The notes below the pieces were generated by a model. It had not been told where the DNA came from and searched no databases. It saw only the letters and a list, made by a program, of their open reading frames with translations. A stretch of DNA of 64,000 nucleotides from VAUL01 sp964603155 (GTDB lineage: Bacteria > Desulfobacterota > Desulfuromonadia > Desulfuromonadales > BM103), in contig CAZRTZ010000003.1 of assembly GCA_964603155.1 (NCBI GenBank), forward strand, positions 1 through 64,000, written 5' to 3'. Positions 16,645 to 25,537 of this stretch are shown here, piece by piece. The translations under genes and the position numbers were made by a program. Numbering within the stretch: the first letter of the stretch is position 1; every line of letters begins with the position of its first letter.

Positions 16645-17949
16645 TTAAACGTTTTTGCGCCGGTCGATGACCCGCTGCGCCTTCCCTTCGTGGCGCGGCA
16701 TCGACGCCGGCTCGACCAGCTTGACCCTGGCGCCGACGTTCAGGGTCGAGGCCAGCTTCTTCTCGACCATCTCGACAAAGGCCCGCTGCTTCTTCATCTC
16801 GTCGAAGAAGATCGTCTCGTTGACCTCGACCTGCACCTCCAGAGTATCGACGTTGTTGACCCGGTCGATGACCAGCTGATAGTGCGGCTCGCACCCCTCC
16901 ACCTGGAAGAGCACCTCCTCGATCTGCGAGGGGAAGACGTTGACCCCCTTGATGATCAGCATGTCGTCCGAGCGGCCGCGCGGCTTCTCCATGCGCACCA
17001 TCGTCCTGCCGCAGCGACATGGCTCGTAGATGAGGCGGGTGATGTCGCGGGTGCGGTAGCGGATCACCGGCAGCGCCTCCTTGGTCAGGGTGGTCAGCAC
17101 CAGTTCGCCGATCGATCCCGGCGGCAGAACTTCGCCGGTCTCCGGATCGATGGTCTCGGGGAGGAAGTGATCCTCGAAGATGTGCATCCCGCAGCGGTGG
17201 ATGCACTCGCCGGCGACTCCCGGCCCCATCACTTCGGAAAGGCCGTAGTTGTCGGTGGCGATGATCCCCAGGCGCTGTTCGATCTCGCGGCGCATCTCCT
17301 CGGACCACGGCTCCCCGCCGAACAGGCCGACCCGCAAGGTCAGGGTCTTCGGATCGATCCCCGACTTTTCCATGCGCTCGGCCAGGGTCAGGGCATAACT
17401 CGGCGTACCGACCAGGGCGGTGGTCCGGTAGTCCTGCATGATCATGATCTGCTTTTCGGTATTGCCGCCCCCCATCGGGATGACCGAGGCCCCGATCTGC
17501 TCGGCACCGTAGTGCAGGCCGAAGGCGCCGGTGAACAGCCCGTAGCCGAAGGTGATCTGAACCACGTCGTCATGGGTTACCCCGGCTGCCGTCAGCAGGC
17601 GGGCGACCAGTTGCGACCAGGTTTTAATGTCGTTGCGGGTGTATCCGACCACTGTCGGCTTGCCGGTGGTTCCGGAAGAAGAATGGATGCGTACCACTTC
17701 ACGCAGGGGAACGGCGAACATCCCGTAAGGGTAGTTGAGGCGCAGGTCGTCCTTGGCGGTGAATGGCAGACGGCTCAGATCGCCAAGCGACTGGATGTCT
17801 TCAGGGATGATGCCCATCTCGTCGAACTTGCGACGATAACAGGTGACATTTTTGTAGGCCCGGTTGAGCGTAGCCTGCAAGCGTTCCAACTGGAGCTGCT
17901 CCAACTCTTCGCGCAACATGCATTCGTTGGTCTGATCCCAGATATTCAT
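16645..17949 (-). CDS. paaK: Phenylacetate-CoA ligase (copy 1)
   Basis: Adenylate-forming ligase that converts phenylacetate or a related aryl acid, ATP and CoA to aryl-CoA. It has 434 residues from the ATG at 17949; a longer frame to 18069 overlaps livF and is rejected. The P-loop-like SSGTTGKPTVVGYT (about residue 90), the YGLSEVMGPGVA motif and the C-terminal DDMLIIKGVNVFPSQIEEVL hinge are as in PaaK. A cysteine pair (PCRCGRT) precedes the hinge. It is the last gene of the 11-gene operon, four bases after livF. The second copy at 24223 is equal in length but clearly divergent, so the two may take different aryl acids. Confidence 0.92.
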   Translation of the reverse strand: MNIWDQTNECMLREELEQLQLERLQATLNRAYKNVTCYRRKFDEMGIIPEDIQSLGDLSRLPFTAKDDLRLNYPYGMFAVPLREVVRIHSSSGTTGKPTVVGYTRNDIKTWSQLVARLLTAAGVTHDDVVQITFGYGLFTGAFGLHYGAEQIGASVIPMGGGNTEKQIMIMQDYRTTALVGTPSYALTLAERMEKSGIDPKTLTLRVGLFGGEPWSEEMRREIEQRLGIIATDNYGLSEVMGPGVAGECIHRCGMHIFEDHFLPETIDPETGEVLPPGSIGELVLTTLTKEALPVIRYRTRDITRLIYEPCRCGRTMVRMEKPRGRSDDMLIIKGVNVFPSQIEEVLFQVEGCEPHYQLVIDRVNNVDTLEVQVEVNETIFFDEMKKQRAFVEMVEKKLASTLNVGARVKLVEPASMPRHEGKAQRVIDRRKNV

Positions 17950-17953
17950 ATCG

Positions 17954-18703
17954 CTAACGCTCCCAGATCTCCTTCTTGTCCTTGCCAAGATAAGCGCGCT
18001 GCACCTCGCGGTTCTCCAGCAACTCGGCGGCGCTTTCCTCAAGGATGACTTTGCCGGTCTCCAGTACATAGCCGCGGTCGGCCAGTTTCAGTGCAGCTTT
18101 GGCGTTCTGCTCAACCAGCAGCACCGTAGTCCCGTGTTCGCGGACCAACTCGGCGATGACCGCAAAGATTTCCTGCACCACCAACGGTGCCAATCCCATG
18201 GACGGCTCATCAAGCAGCAACAGTTTTGGTCTTGCCATCAGAGCCCGGCCGATGGCCAGCATCTGCTGTTCCCCGCCGGAAAGAGTGCCGGCCAGTTGCC
18301 GCCGGCGCTCGAGCAGGCGCGGAAAGAGCTGGTAAATCTCGTCAAGGCTGCTACGAATTTTCGTCCGTCCTTCGCGACGGCGATAGCGCAGGTAAGCGCC
18401 GAGTTCCAGGTTGTCCTCGACGGTCAGCGGCTTGAACACCTGCCGACCTTCGGGCACCTGGGAGATTCCCATATCGACGATCTTTTCCGGCGACAGCGCA
18501 TGGATCGCCGTCCCCTCGAAAAGGATCTCGCCGCTGCGTACCGGCGTCACCGCCGACAGTGAGTTGAGGATGGTGGTCTTCCCCGCGCCGTTCGCCCCGA
18601 TCAGGGTCGCGATCTCCCCCTGCTTGAGGTGCAGGGAGACGTTCTTCAGGGCATGAACCTGGCCGTAATAGGTGTTGATGTGCCGGACCTTGAGCATCTC
18701 CAC
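17954..18703 (-). CDS. livF: LIV-type ABC transporter ATPase LivF (set 2)
   Basis: ATP-binding subunit of the second LIV-type importer, 249 residues. Walker A LIGANGAGKTTI, signature LSGGEQQMLAIGRAL and Walker B LLLLDEPSMGLAP are intact. The GTG at 18703 gives MEMLKV; an internal ATG at 18697 is the alternative. It starts 6 bases after the livG stop and ends 4 bases before paaK, so it is embedded in the aromatic-acid operon. Confidence 0.94.
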   Translation of the reverse strand: MEMLKVRHINTYYGQVHALKNVSLHLKQGEIATLIGANGAGKTTILNSLSAVTPVRSGEILFEGTAIHALSPEKIVDMGISQVPEGRQVFKPLTVEDNLELGAYLRYRRREGRTKIRSSLDEIYQLFPRLLERRRQLAGTLSGGEQQMLAIGRALMARPKLLLLDEPSMGLAPLVVQEIFAVIAELVREHGTTVLLVEQNAKAALKLADRGYVLETGKVILEESAAELLENREVQRAYLGKDKKEIWER

Positions 18704-18709
18704 GACCGG

Positions 18710-19462
18710 CTACCCCTCCCCCAGGTAGGCCGCGATGACCTCCGGGTTCTCCTGGATCTGGCGCGGTGTCCCTTCCGCCAGCTTTTTGCCGAGGTTGAGC
18801 ACCACGATGGCATCGCAGATATCCATCACCAGTTCCATATCGTGCTCGACCAGCACCACCGTTACCCCGTTTTCACGGATTTTGCGGATCAGTTCACCGA
18901 GTTGCCAGGTCTCCCGGCTGTTGAGGCCGGCCGCCGGCTCATCCATCAGCATGAGGCGCGGCTGCACCGCCAGCGCCCGGGCGATCTCCAACAGCCGCCC
19001 CTTGCCGAAAGGCAGGTTCGCCGCCACGGTGTCGGCCAGGTCGGGAATGCCGACGAATTCCAGCAGTTCAAAGGCCTGACTGCGGATGCGCTTCTCCTCG
19101 GCCAGATGATGCGGCAGCTTGCAGGCGCAGGAGAGAAAGCCGCTGCGGCTGCGGGTGTGCAGCCCGACCATGACGTTTTCCAGCACGGTCATCTGCCCGA
19201 ACAGTTCGATATTCTGGAAAGTGCGCACCAGACCGAGGCGCGCCAGGCGCTCCGGCGGTAGGCCACTGATATCGCAGTCGTCGAGGACAATCCGCCCGGC
19301 GGTACGGGTGTAGATGCCTGTGACGATATTGAACAGGGTGGTCTTGCCGGCCCCGTTCGGACCAATGACGCCGGTGATCTCGCCGGCACGCGCGGTGAAG
19401 GAAACTTCATCGAGCGCCGTCAGGCCGCCGAAAACGCAGGTGACGCCGTGGACTTCAAGCAT
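18710..19462 (-). CDS. livG: LIV-type ABC transporter ATPase LivG (set 2)
   Basis: ATP-binding subunit, 250 residues from the ATG at 19462, which almost directly follows the livM stop (one base between). An 18-residue Gly/Arg-rich upstream extension of the frame reads through the livM end and is rejected. Walker A VIGPNGAGKTTLFN, LivG insertion RLGLVRTFQNIELF, signature-like LPFGKGRLLEIARAL and Walker B RLMLMDEPAAGLN are present. The signature is LPFGKGR rather than the canonical LSGGQ, a known looseness in LivG proteins. Confidence 0.94.
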   Translation of the reverse strand: MLEVHGVTCVFGGLTALDEVSFTARAGEITGVIGPNGAGKTTLFNIVTGIYTRTAGRIVLDDCDISGLPPERLARLGLVRTFQNIELFGQMTVLENVMVGLHTRSRSGFLSCACKLPHHLAEEKRIRSQAFELLEFVGIPDLADTVAANLPFGKGRLLEIARALAVQPRLMLMDEPAAGLNSRETWQLGELIRKIRENGVTVVLVEHDMELVMDICDAIVVLNLGKKLAEGTPRQIQENPEVIAAYLGEG

Positions 19463-19463
19463 C

Positions 19464-20420
19464 CTACCCCGCCTTCCCCGGCCACAGCTGCCGCAGCCAC
19501 CGCCAGACGATTTCACCGCCCTGCACCAGCCCTCCCGGCAGGAACATGGTCATCAGGATCAGCAGCAAGCCGTAAACGACGATGTCGTAATCCTGGAAGG
19601 TGCGCAGAAATTCCGGCAGCAGCGTGAGCAGCGCGGCACCAAGACAGGAGCCGTAAATGCTCCCCAGCCCGCCGATGATCACCATGGTCAGCAGTTCCAC
19701 CGAGAAGTGAAAGCCGAAGGTGCTCGGCGAGATGAAGGTCACGGTATGAGCATAGAGGCTGCCGGCGACACAGGAAATCACCGCTGAGCAGGTGAAAACC
19801 TGCACCTTGAGCAGGCGAGCGTTGACGCCGAGCACCCGCGCGGCCACTTCCGAATCGTGAATGGCGCGCAATGCCCGGCCGATACGTGACTGGGTCAGGT
19901 TCACGGCCAGCAGGATGACCAGCAGGGCCATCCCCCAGATCAGGTAATAGCTCTTCAGATCGGAATCGAAGCGCAGATCACCGATCTGCATCCCGGGGAT
20001 ACCGGGGAAGCCGGAAGGCCCCCCGGTTACGTCGACATATTCATTGAAGACGATAAAGACGATGATGCCGAAGCCCAGGGTAGCCATCGCCAGATAATGC
20101 CCCTTGAGCTTGAGGATCGGAAGGCCGATGACGAACGCCAGCAGGCCGACAGCAACCGCGGCCGCGCACAGAGCCGTCCACGGGTTCCAGCCGTGGGTGG
20201 TGGTCAACACGCCGGACAGATAGGCGCCGAGGCCGTAGAAAGCCGCCTGGCCGAGAGAAATCTGCCCGGCGAAGCCGAGCAGCAGATTGAGCGCCACGGC
20301 CAGCATGGTGTTGATGCCGACAAACACCAGTACGTTGAGCAGGTAGCCGCCCTTGACCAAGGCAGGCACAGTCAGGACGAGGGCGGAAAATAGCGCGAAT
20401 TTAAGCAGTTCCCGGCGCAT
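19464..20420 (-). CDS. livM: LIV-type ABC permease LivM (set 2)
   Basis: Membrane permease of 318 residues, the short form of LivM. It has the family motif LLLGFAGQISLGQAAFYGLGAY and the cytoplasmic loop NLTQSRIGRALRAIHDSEVAA that contacts the ATPases. Multiple hydrophobic segments span the length. It starts 9 bases after the livH stop and its end is followed one base later by livG. Same operon as the ligases and oxidoreductase. Confidence 0.94.
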   Translation of the reverse strand: MRRELLKFALFSALVLTVPALVKGGYLLNVLVFVGINTMLAVALNLLLGFAGQISLGQAAFYGLGAYLSGVLTTTHGWNPWTALCAAAVAVGLLAFVIGLPILKLKGHYLAMATLGFGIIVFIVFNEYVDVTGGPSGFPGIPGMQIGDLRFDSDLKSYYLIWGMALLVILLAVNLTQSRIGRALRAIHDSEVAARVLGVNARLLKVQVFTCSAVISCVAGSLYAHTVTFISPSTFGFHFSVELLTMVIIGGLGSIYGSCLGAALLTLLPEFLRTFQDYDIVVYGLLLILMTMFLPGGLVQGGEIVWRWLRQLWPGKAG

Positions 20421-20429
20421 ACTGAAAAC

Positions 20430-21314
20430 CTAGACCCGCTCGCTGTCGCCGCGGCTGAACAGCCCCTGCGGACGCAGGAACAGGATCAGCAGCAGGATGA
20501 TGAAGGTGACCGCATCCTTGTATCCGGAGGAGATCAACCCGGCGCCGAGAGCTTCCAGCACGCCGAGGATCAGACCGCCCAACACCGTGCCGATGCCGTT
20601 GCTCATGCCGCCGATGATCGCCGCGCAGAAGCCCTTGAGGCCGAGCATAATGCCGACGTCGTAGGAAGTCATGGTCAGCGGCGCAATAATGATCCCGGCC
20701 AACGCTCCCATCCCCGAAGCCAGCAGGAACGAGAACATCACCATGCGCCGTACATCGATACCGACCAACCCTGCCGCCCGCTGGTTGACGGCACAGGCAC
20801 GCAACGCCTTGCCGGTGATGGTGAACTGAAAGAACAGCTTGTTGACGGCGATCAGCAGCACGGTCAGGGCAAAGATCCACAGGTGCTGCGGCAGCAGGGT
20901 CGCCCCGGCCAGAGTGATGGGTTCGTCGCCGGAGAAGGTCGGCAGGGCATGGGTATCCTTCCCCCAGACCAGCATGGCGATGCCGCGCACCAGGATGCTG
21001 CCGCCGATGGTGATGATCACCAACCCCAGCGGCGTGGCCTTGCGCAGCGGACGAATGGCCAGACGCTCGAACACGACGCCCGATATAGCGGCGCACGCGA
21101 CCGCCAAGAGCAGGGCTACTACTAGATTGAAGTTGTGGATCGTATGGAAATAGACGCCGAACATCCCGCCGAGCATGACAAACTCCCCCTGGGCGAAGTT
21201 AATGATCCCGGTGGAGTTGTAGATGATGGCGAAGCCAAGGCCGATCAGCGCATAAATAGCACCGGTGGCCAGTCCTGAAAGAAGGTACTGTGAAATCTGC
21301 TGGGAGAAATCCAT
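20430..21314 (-). CDS. livH: LIV-type ABC permease LivH (set 2)
   Basis: Membrane permease of 294 residues; the opening SGLATGAIYALIGLGFAIIY, the motif INFAQGEFVMLGG and the C-terminal FLRPQGLF identify LivH. It lies 98 bases after the second livK gene, with a strong hairpin between, as in transporter set 1. Confidence 0.94.
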   Translation of the reverse strand: MDFSQQISQYLLSGLATGAIYALIGLGFAIIYNSTGIINFAQGEFVMLGGMFGVYFHTIHNFNLVVALLLAVACAAISGVVFERLAIRPLRKATPLGLVIITIGGSILVRGIAMLVWGKDTHALPTFSGDEPITLAGATLLPQHLWIFALTVLLIAVNKLFFQFTITGKALRACAVNQRAAGLVGIDVRRMVMFSFLLASGMGALAGIIIAPLTMTSYDVGIMLGLKGFCAAIIGGMSNGIGTVLGGLILGVLEALGAGLISSGYKDAVTFIILLLILFLRPQGLFSRGDSERV

Positions 21315-21339
21315 ACGACCCGGGAGTGCGGTAAAGTTG

Positions 21340-21369
21340 CAGCGCAGGCGGAACAGACCGCCTGCGCTG
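21340..21369 (-). terminator. Hairpin between livK and livH (set 2)
   Basis: Perfect 12-bp stem (CAGCGCAGGCGG / CCGCCTGCGCTG) with a 6-base loop, without a T tract. It may protect the 3' end of binding-protein mRNA or attenuate transcription rather than terminate it. Confidence 0.6.
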
Positions 21370-21412
21370 ACGGAACAAATATCAATATCGTAAACGGTGC
21401 TTCAAGAAAAGA

Positions 21413-22555
21413 TCAATCGACCAGCACCCAGTCCTTGTTCTTGATCTCGACCAGCACGAAGGCATCCTTGGTCAGACCGCAATGGTCCGTACCGGAAAAA
21501 CTGAACACTCCGCCGATCCCGGCAAAGCCTGAGATCTTCTCCAACTGTTCACGAATCGTCGCCGGCGTGTCGGCCCCTTGCTCGAAGGCCTTTTTCAGCA
21601 GCATGACCGCATCCCAGGCATGCCCGCCGAAGTGGTCGCCTTCGACCCCGTAGCGCTGCTTGTAATTCATGACATAGGTCATCAGCGCCTTCTTCTGGGG
21701 ATCCTTCTCCGGAAGCTGATCGGCCACGATCACCCGGCCGGTCGGCAGGATGATCCCCTCGGCGGCCTCACCGGCCAGTTCGATGAACTTCTTGGAGGAG
21801 ACGCCGTGGCTCATGAACAGCGGCAGCTTGATGCCGAGCTGGCGGGCGTTCTTGGCCACCAGCGCCGGGCCCGGATTGGTTCCCCAGCAAATGATCGCCT
21901 GGGCTTCGCTGCCGCGGATTTTGGTCAGCTGGGCGGTCATGTCGGTATCCTTCGGCCCGAAGGTGTCATCGACCACCAGGGTAATGCCGAACTTGACCGC
22001 CTGGGCTTTGAGCTGCTCGCGACCCGAGGCACCGAAACCATCGGAGACGCTCAGGATAGCGACTTTGTCGATCTTGCGCTTTTTCAGATGCTCGTAGATC
22101 CGCTCCACCGCCAGAGTGTCGTTCTGTGCGGTCTTGAAGGTGCAGGGGTTGACCGGATCGGCGATCTTAGTGCCGGCGGCGCAGGAGATCAGCGGAATCT
22201 GCTCCTTTTCGGTGACCGGCTTCACCGCCATCGTCTCGCCGGTGGTGCTCGGGCCGATGATGGCCACGACCTTGTCGTCCTTGATCAGCTTGGTGGCCAG
22301 CTGCACCGCCTTGGTCGGATCGCCGGTGGTATCGTAGACCACCAGTTCGATGGGCCGCCCCTTGATGCCGCCGGCCTTGTTGATATCGTCGACCACCATC
22401 TGCGCGGTATTGCGCTCCGGCTCGCCGAGGAACGATGGCGGCCCGGTCACGGAGAAGAGCGCGCCGACCTTGAGCGGTTCGGCGGCGAAGACCATGCCTG
22501 CCGACAGCGACAGGGCCAGCAGCAAACCCATCTGGCGAACAAATCGAATCTTCAT
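21413..22555 (-). CDS. livK: LIV-type periplasmic binding protein (set 2, tandem copy A)
   Basis: A 380-residue periplasmic receptor with a signal peptide cleaved near VFAAEP (about residue 25). The mature start LKVGALFSVTGPPSFLGEPE and the YDTTGDPTKAVQLATKLI and IIGPSTTGETMAV region belong to the LIV/amide-type type-1 binding proteins. It shares length and a run of about 54 identical residues with its neighbour at 22579, but differs through the ligand-binding C-terminal lobe. It lies 23 bases downstream of that copy. Neighbouring arylacetate genes suggest an aromatic ligand; this is inference. Confidence 0.92.
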   Translation of the reverse strand: MKIRFVRQMGLLLALSLSAGMVFAAEPLKVGALFSVTGPPSFLGEPERNTAQMVVDDINKAGGIKGRPIELVVYDTTGDPTKAVQLATKLIKDDKVVAIIGPSTTGETMAVKPVTEKEQIPLISCAAGTKIADPVNPCTFKTAQNDTLAVERIYEHLKKRKIDKVAILSVSDGFGASGREQLKAQAVKFGITLVVDDTFGPKDTDMTAQLTKIRGSEAQAIICWGTNPGPALVAKNARQLGIKLPLFMSHGVSSKKFIELAGEAAEGIILPTGRVIVADQLPEKDPQKKALMTYVMNYKQRYGVEGDHFGGHAWDAVMLLKKAFEQGADTPATIREQLEKISGFAGIGGVFSFSGTDHCGLTKDAFVLVEIKNKDWVLVD

Positions 22556-22578
22556 GAAAGCCTCCTGACCTTGAGGAA

Positions 22579-23721
22579 TTATTGGATGATGGCCCAGTCG
22601 CCGGCGGTGATACGGACCATTTCGAAGGCCGAAAGGTCCAGACCGTTATGGTCGCCGGCCGACATGGTGAAGACCCCGGAGACTCCGACCAGCTTGCTGG
22701 TCTGCTCGATGCCGGCGCGAATCTGCTCGGCGGACGTACCGTTCTTCTGCACCGCGCCGACGATCAGCTGGAACGCGTCATAGGCATAGCCGCCGAAGGT
22801 CGAGGCTTCCACCCCGTAGGCTTTCTTATAGGCCGCATCGTAGTCCTTGAGCAGTTTGGCCTGCGGGTCGCTCTCCTTGATCTTGTCGAACACCGCCAGT
22901 TTGCCGGCCGGGAGCATCACCCCTTCGGCGGCCTCGGCCGTAGCCAGTTCGATGTACTTCTTCGAGGCCACGCCGTGGCTCATGTACAGGGGGGTCTTGA
23001 TGCCGAGCTGTTTGACGTTGCGGGTCACCACCGCCGGACCGGGGTTGGTCCCCCAGCAGATGATGGCGTCGGGGTTGGCCGCGCGGATCTTGGTCAACTG
23101 GGCGGTCATGTCGGTGTCTTTCGGGCCGAAGGTTTCATCGGCCACCAGTTCCAGCCCTTTTTTGGCGAGTAGCCCTTTCAGCTGCTCGCGACCCGAAGCG
23201 CCGAAACCATCGGAGACCGTCAGAAGAGCGAACTTCTTCTGCCCTTTGCCAACCGCATAGTTGAGGATCTTTTCGCCGGCGATGTGATCGTTGGCGGGAG
23301 TCTTGAAGGTCCAGGCATTGACCGGATCGGTGATTTTGATTCCGGCGGCGCAGGAAATCAACGGGATCTGTTCCTTCTCGGTGACCGGCTTCACCGCCAT
23401 CGTCTCGCCGGTGGTGCTCGGCCCGATGATGGCCACGACCTTGTCGTCCTTGATCAGCTTGGTGGCCAATTGCACCGCCTTGGTCGGATCGCCCGTGGTG
23501 TCGTAAATCACCGCTTCGACCGGCTGACCCTTGACGCCGCCCTTGGCATTGATCTCCTTGACCAGCATCTCCAGGGTATTCTTTTCGGGCTCGCCGAGAA
23601 ACGCCGCCGGACCGGTGACCGAGAAAAGCGCGCCGATACGCAATGGTTCGGCCAGTGCCATCCCGGCATTCAACACCAGACAGAATGCCATCCACATCAC
23701 AGCCAGTTTCCGCATGATCAT
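22579..23721 (-). CDS. livK: LIV-type periplasmic binding protein (set 2, tandem copy B)
   Basis: A 380-residue receptor with a signal peptide cleaved near MALAEP (about residue 24). It is a tandem paralogue of the gene at 21413: the middle of the N-terminal lobe (about residues 68-121) is identical in protein and nearly so in DNA, and SDGFGASGREQLK, TFGPKDTDMTAQLTKIR and IICWGTNPGPA are also shared. Flanking parts are much more divergent. Two binding proteins feeding one permease would widen the substrate range. It starts 39 bases after the ACT gene. Confidence 0.92.
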   Translation of the reverse strand: MIMRKLAVMWMAFCLVLNAGMALAEPLRIGALFSVTGPAAFLGEPEKNTLEMLVKEINAKGGVKGQPVEAVIYDTTGDPTKAVQLATKLIKDDKVVAIIGPSTTGETMAVKPVTEKEQIPLISCAAGIKITDPVNAWTFKTPANDHIAGEKILNYAVGKGQKKFALLTVSDGFGASGREQLKGLLAKKGLELVADETFGPKDTDMTAQLTKIRAANPDAIICWGTNPGPAVVTRNVKQLGIKTPLYMSHGVASKKYIELATAEAAEGVMLPAGKLAVFDKIKESDPQAKLLKDYDAAYKKAYGVEASTFGGYAYDAFQLIVGAVQKNGTSAEQIRAGIEQTSKLVGVSGVFTMSAGDHNGLDLSAFEMVRITAGDWAIIQ

Positions 23722-23760
23722 TCCTCCAATGTTTAAGCAGCTGTTGAAATCACGGACCGC

Positions 23761-24192
23761 CTACATTCCGTATAGACGTTCCCCTTCCAGGATTTTCAGC
23801 CTGTTATCGGTCAACACCCTGATGGCAGAAACCGGATCATCGAAGCGGAAGATGATCACCGCATTGCCGCCGCAGCGCTCGACGAAGGCATACATGTATT
23901 CCACATTAATACCAGATTTGTCCAGCACTTCGAGAATCCCCGCCAGCCCCCCCGGCTGGTCGGGAACCTCCACCGCCACCACTTCGGTTTTGCTGACGGT
24001 GAATCCCTGTTCCTTGAGCGTCGCCCTGGCCAGGTCGGTCTGGTCGACAATCAGGCGCAGGATGCCGAAATCGGAGGTGTCGGCCAGCGACAGGGCACGG
24101 ATGTTGATACCCTTGCTGCCAAGGACACGGGTCACCTCGGCGAGCCGCCCGGACTTGTTCTCGATGAAGATGGAAATCTGTTCGACCTGCAT
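23761..24192 (-). CDS. Tandem ACT-domain protein
   Basis: A 143-residue protein made of two ACT domains (about residues 3-68 and 70-140) and nothing else. ACT domains bind amino acids to regulate enzymes or transport; the first has NKSGRLAEVTRVLGSKGIN and the second PDQPGGLAGILEVLDKSGIN, the usual loop before the ligand-binding helix. It lies 30 bases after paaK and just upstream of the binding-protein genes, an association often seen with PaaK-type ligases. The likely role is sensing an aromatic amino acid and modulating its neighbours; no partner is shown by the sequence. Confidence 0.85.
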   Translation of the reverse strand: MQVEQISIFIENKSGRLAEVTRVLGSKGINIRALSLADTSDFGILRLIVDQTDLARATLKEQGFTVSKTEVVAVEVPDQPGGLAGILEVLDKSGINVEYMYAFVERCGGNAVIIFRFDDPVSAIRVLTDNRLKILEGERLYGM

Positions 24193-24222
24193 GTTCTCCT
24201 CCCTGTTTGATCGACTCTTGGC

Positions 24223-25527
24223 TTACTTGCGGTTGTCGATGACCCGCTTGGCCTTCCCTTCACTGCGGGCGATGGTCTTGGGCTCCACCAGGCGTACCTT
24301 GCTGGTGACGCCGAGAAAATCCTTGATCTCCTTCTCGATGCGCTGGGCCAGGGCCTGAAGTACCTTGACCTCGTCGGAGAAGATCTGCTCATCGACCTCG
24401 ACCTGGACTTCCAGAGTGTCGAGATTGTCGTGGCGGTCGACGACCAGCAGGTAGTGCGGCTCGACCCCTTCGATGCGCATCAGGATCGACTCGATCTGCG
24501 ACGGGAAGACGTTGACCCCGCGGATGATGAGCATGTCGTCACTGCGCCCGCTCATGCGGGTCAGACGGGCATGGGTCCGTCCGCAGATGCACGGTTCGCG
24601 GGTCAGGCTGGTGATGTCGCGGGTGCGGTAGCGGAGCAGCGGAATCCCTTCCTTGGTGATGGTGGTGATCACCAGCTCGCCGGTGGCGTCGTCGGGGAGA
24701 ACTTCGCCGGTATCGGGATTGATGATCTCCGCCAGGAAATGGTCCTCCCAAATATGCAAACCGTTTTTGGCCTCGATGCACTCGATCGCCACCCCCGGCC
24801 CCATGATCTCGGAGAGGCCGTAGATGTCGAGGGCGTGCAGGTTGAGTTTGCCCTCGATGTCCTTGCGCATGTCCTCCGACCACGGCTCGGCGCCGAAGAT
24901 GCCCACCCGCAGCTTGAGATCGCGGAAATCGATGCCGGCCTCGCGCGCCTCCTCGGCCATGTACAGCGAGTAGGAGGGCGTGCAGGTGAGGACTGTCGAG
25001 CCGAAGTCCTGCATGATCATCAGCTGGCGGGCGGTGTTGCCGCCGGAGATCGGGATCACCGAGGCGCCGAGCCGCTCCGCGCCGTAATGGGCGCCCAGCC
25101 CGCCGGTAAAGAGGCCGTAGCCGTAGGCGTTGTGGATGATGTCCCCCTGGTGCACCCCGGTGGTCACGAAAGTCCGGGCCATCAGCTCCGCCCAGGTGTC
25201 GATATCCTTTTTGGTGTAGCCGACCACGGTCGGCTTGCCGGTGGTACCTGAGGAGGCGTGGATGCGCACGATCTCGTCCATCGGTGCGGCGAAGAGGTTG
25301 TACGGATAGGCGTCGCGCATGTCCTGCTTGACCGTGAACGGCAGGCGCCGTAGGTCGTCGAGGCTCCTGATCTGCTCGGGCTGGATGCCGGCTTTACCGA
25401 GCGTCTCACGGTAGAAAGGGACCTTCTCGTAAACGCGTGCCACCGTCTGCTGCAGGCGCTTGAGCTGCAGCGCCTCCAGCGCCGCACGCGGCATGGTCTC
25501 GAATTCTTCGTGGAAGTAGGCGGTCAT
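24223..25527 (-). CDS. paaK: Phenylacetate-CoA ligase (copy 2)
   Basis: Aryl-CoA ligase of 434 residues from the ATG at 25527, which has a GGAGGG site; the 11-codon upstream extension overlaps the iorB end and is rejected. SSGTTGKPTVVGYT, YGLSEIMGPGVA and DDMLIIRGVNVFPSQIESIL mark the adenylation core and hinge. It is ten bases after iorB. Oxidative decarboxylation by IorAB gives arylacetyl-CoA directly, so the ligase would recapture free arylacetates or act on imported ones. Confidence 0.93.
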   Translation of the reverse strand: MTAYFHEEFETMPRAALEALQLKRLQQTVARVYEKVPFYRETLGKAGIQPEQIRSLDDLRRLPFTVKQDMRDAYPYNLFAAPMDEIVRIHASSGTTGKPTVVGYTKKDIDTWAELMARTFVTTGVHQGDIIHNAYGYGLFTGGLGAHYGAERLGASVIPISGGNTARQLMIMQDFGSTVLTCTPSYSLYMAEEAREAGIDFRDLKLRVGIFGAEPWSEDMRKDIEGKLNLHALDIYGLSEIMGPGVAIECIEAKNGLHIWEDHFLAEIINPDTGEVLPDDATGELVITTITKEGIPLLRYRTRDITSLTREPCICGRTHARLTRMSGRSDDMLIIRGVNVFPSQIESILMRIEGVEPHYLLVVDRHDNLDTLEVQVEVDEQIFSDEVKVLQALAQRIEKEIKDFLGVTSKVRLVEPKTIARSEGKAKRVIDNRK

Positions 25528-25537
25528 GGCTCCCTCC

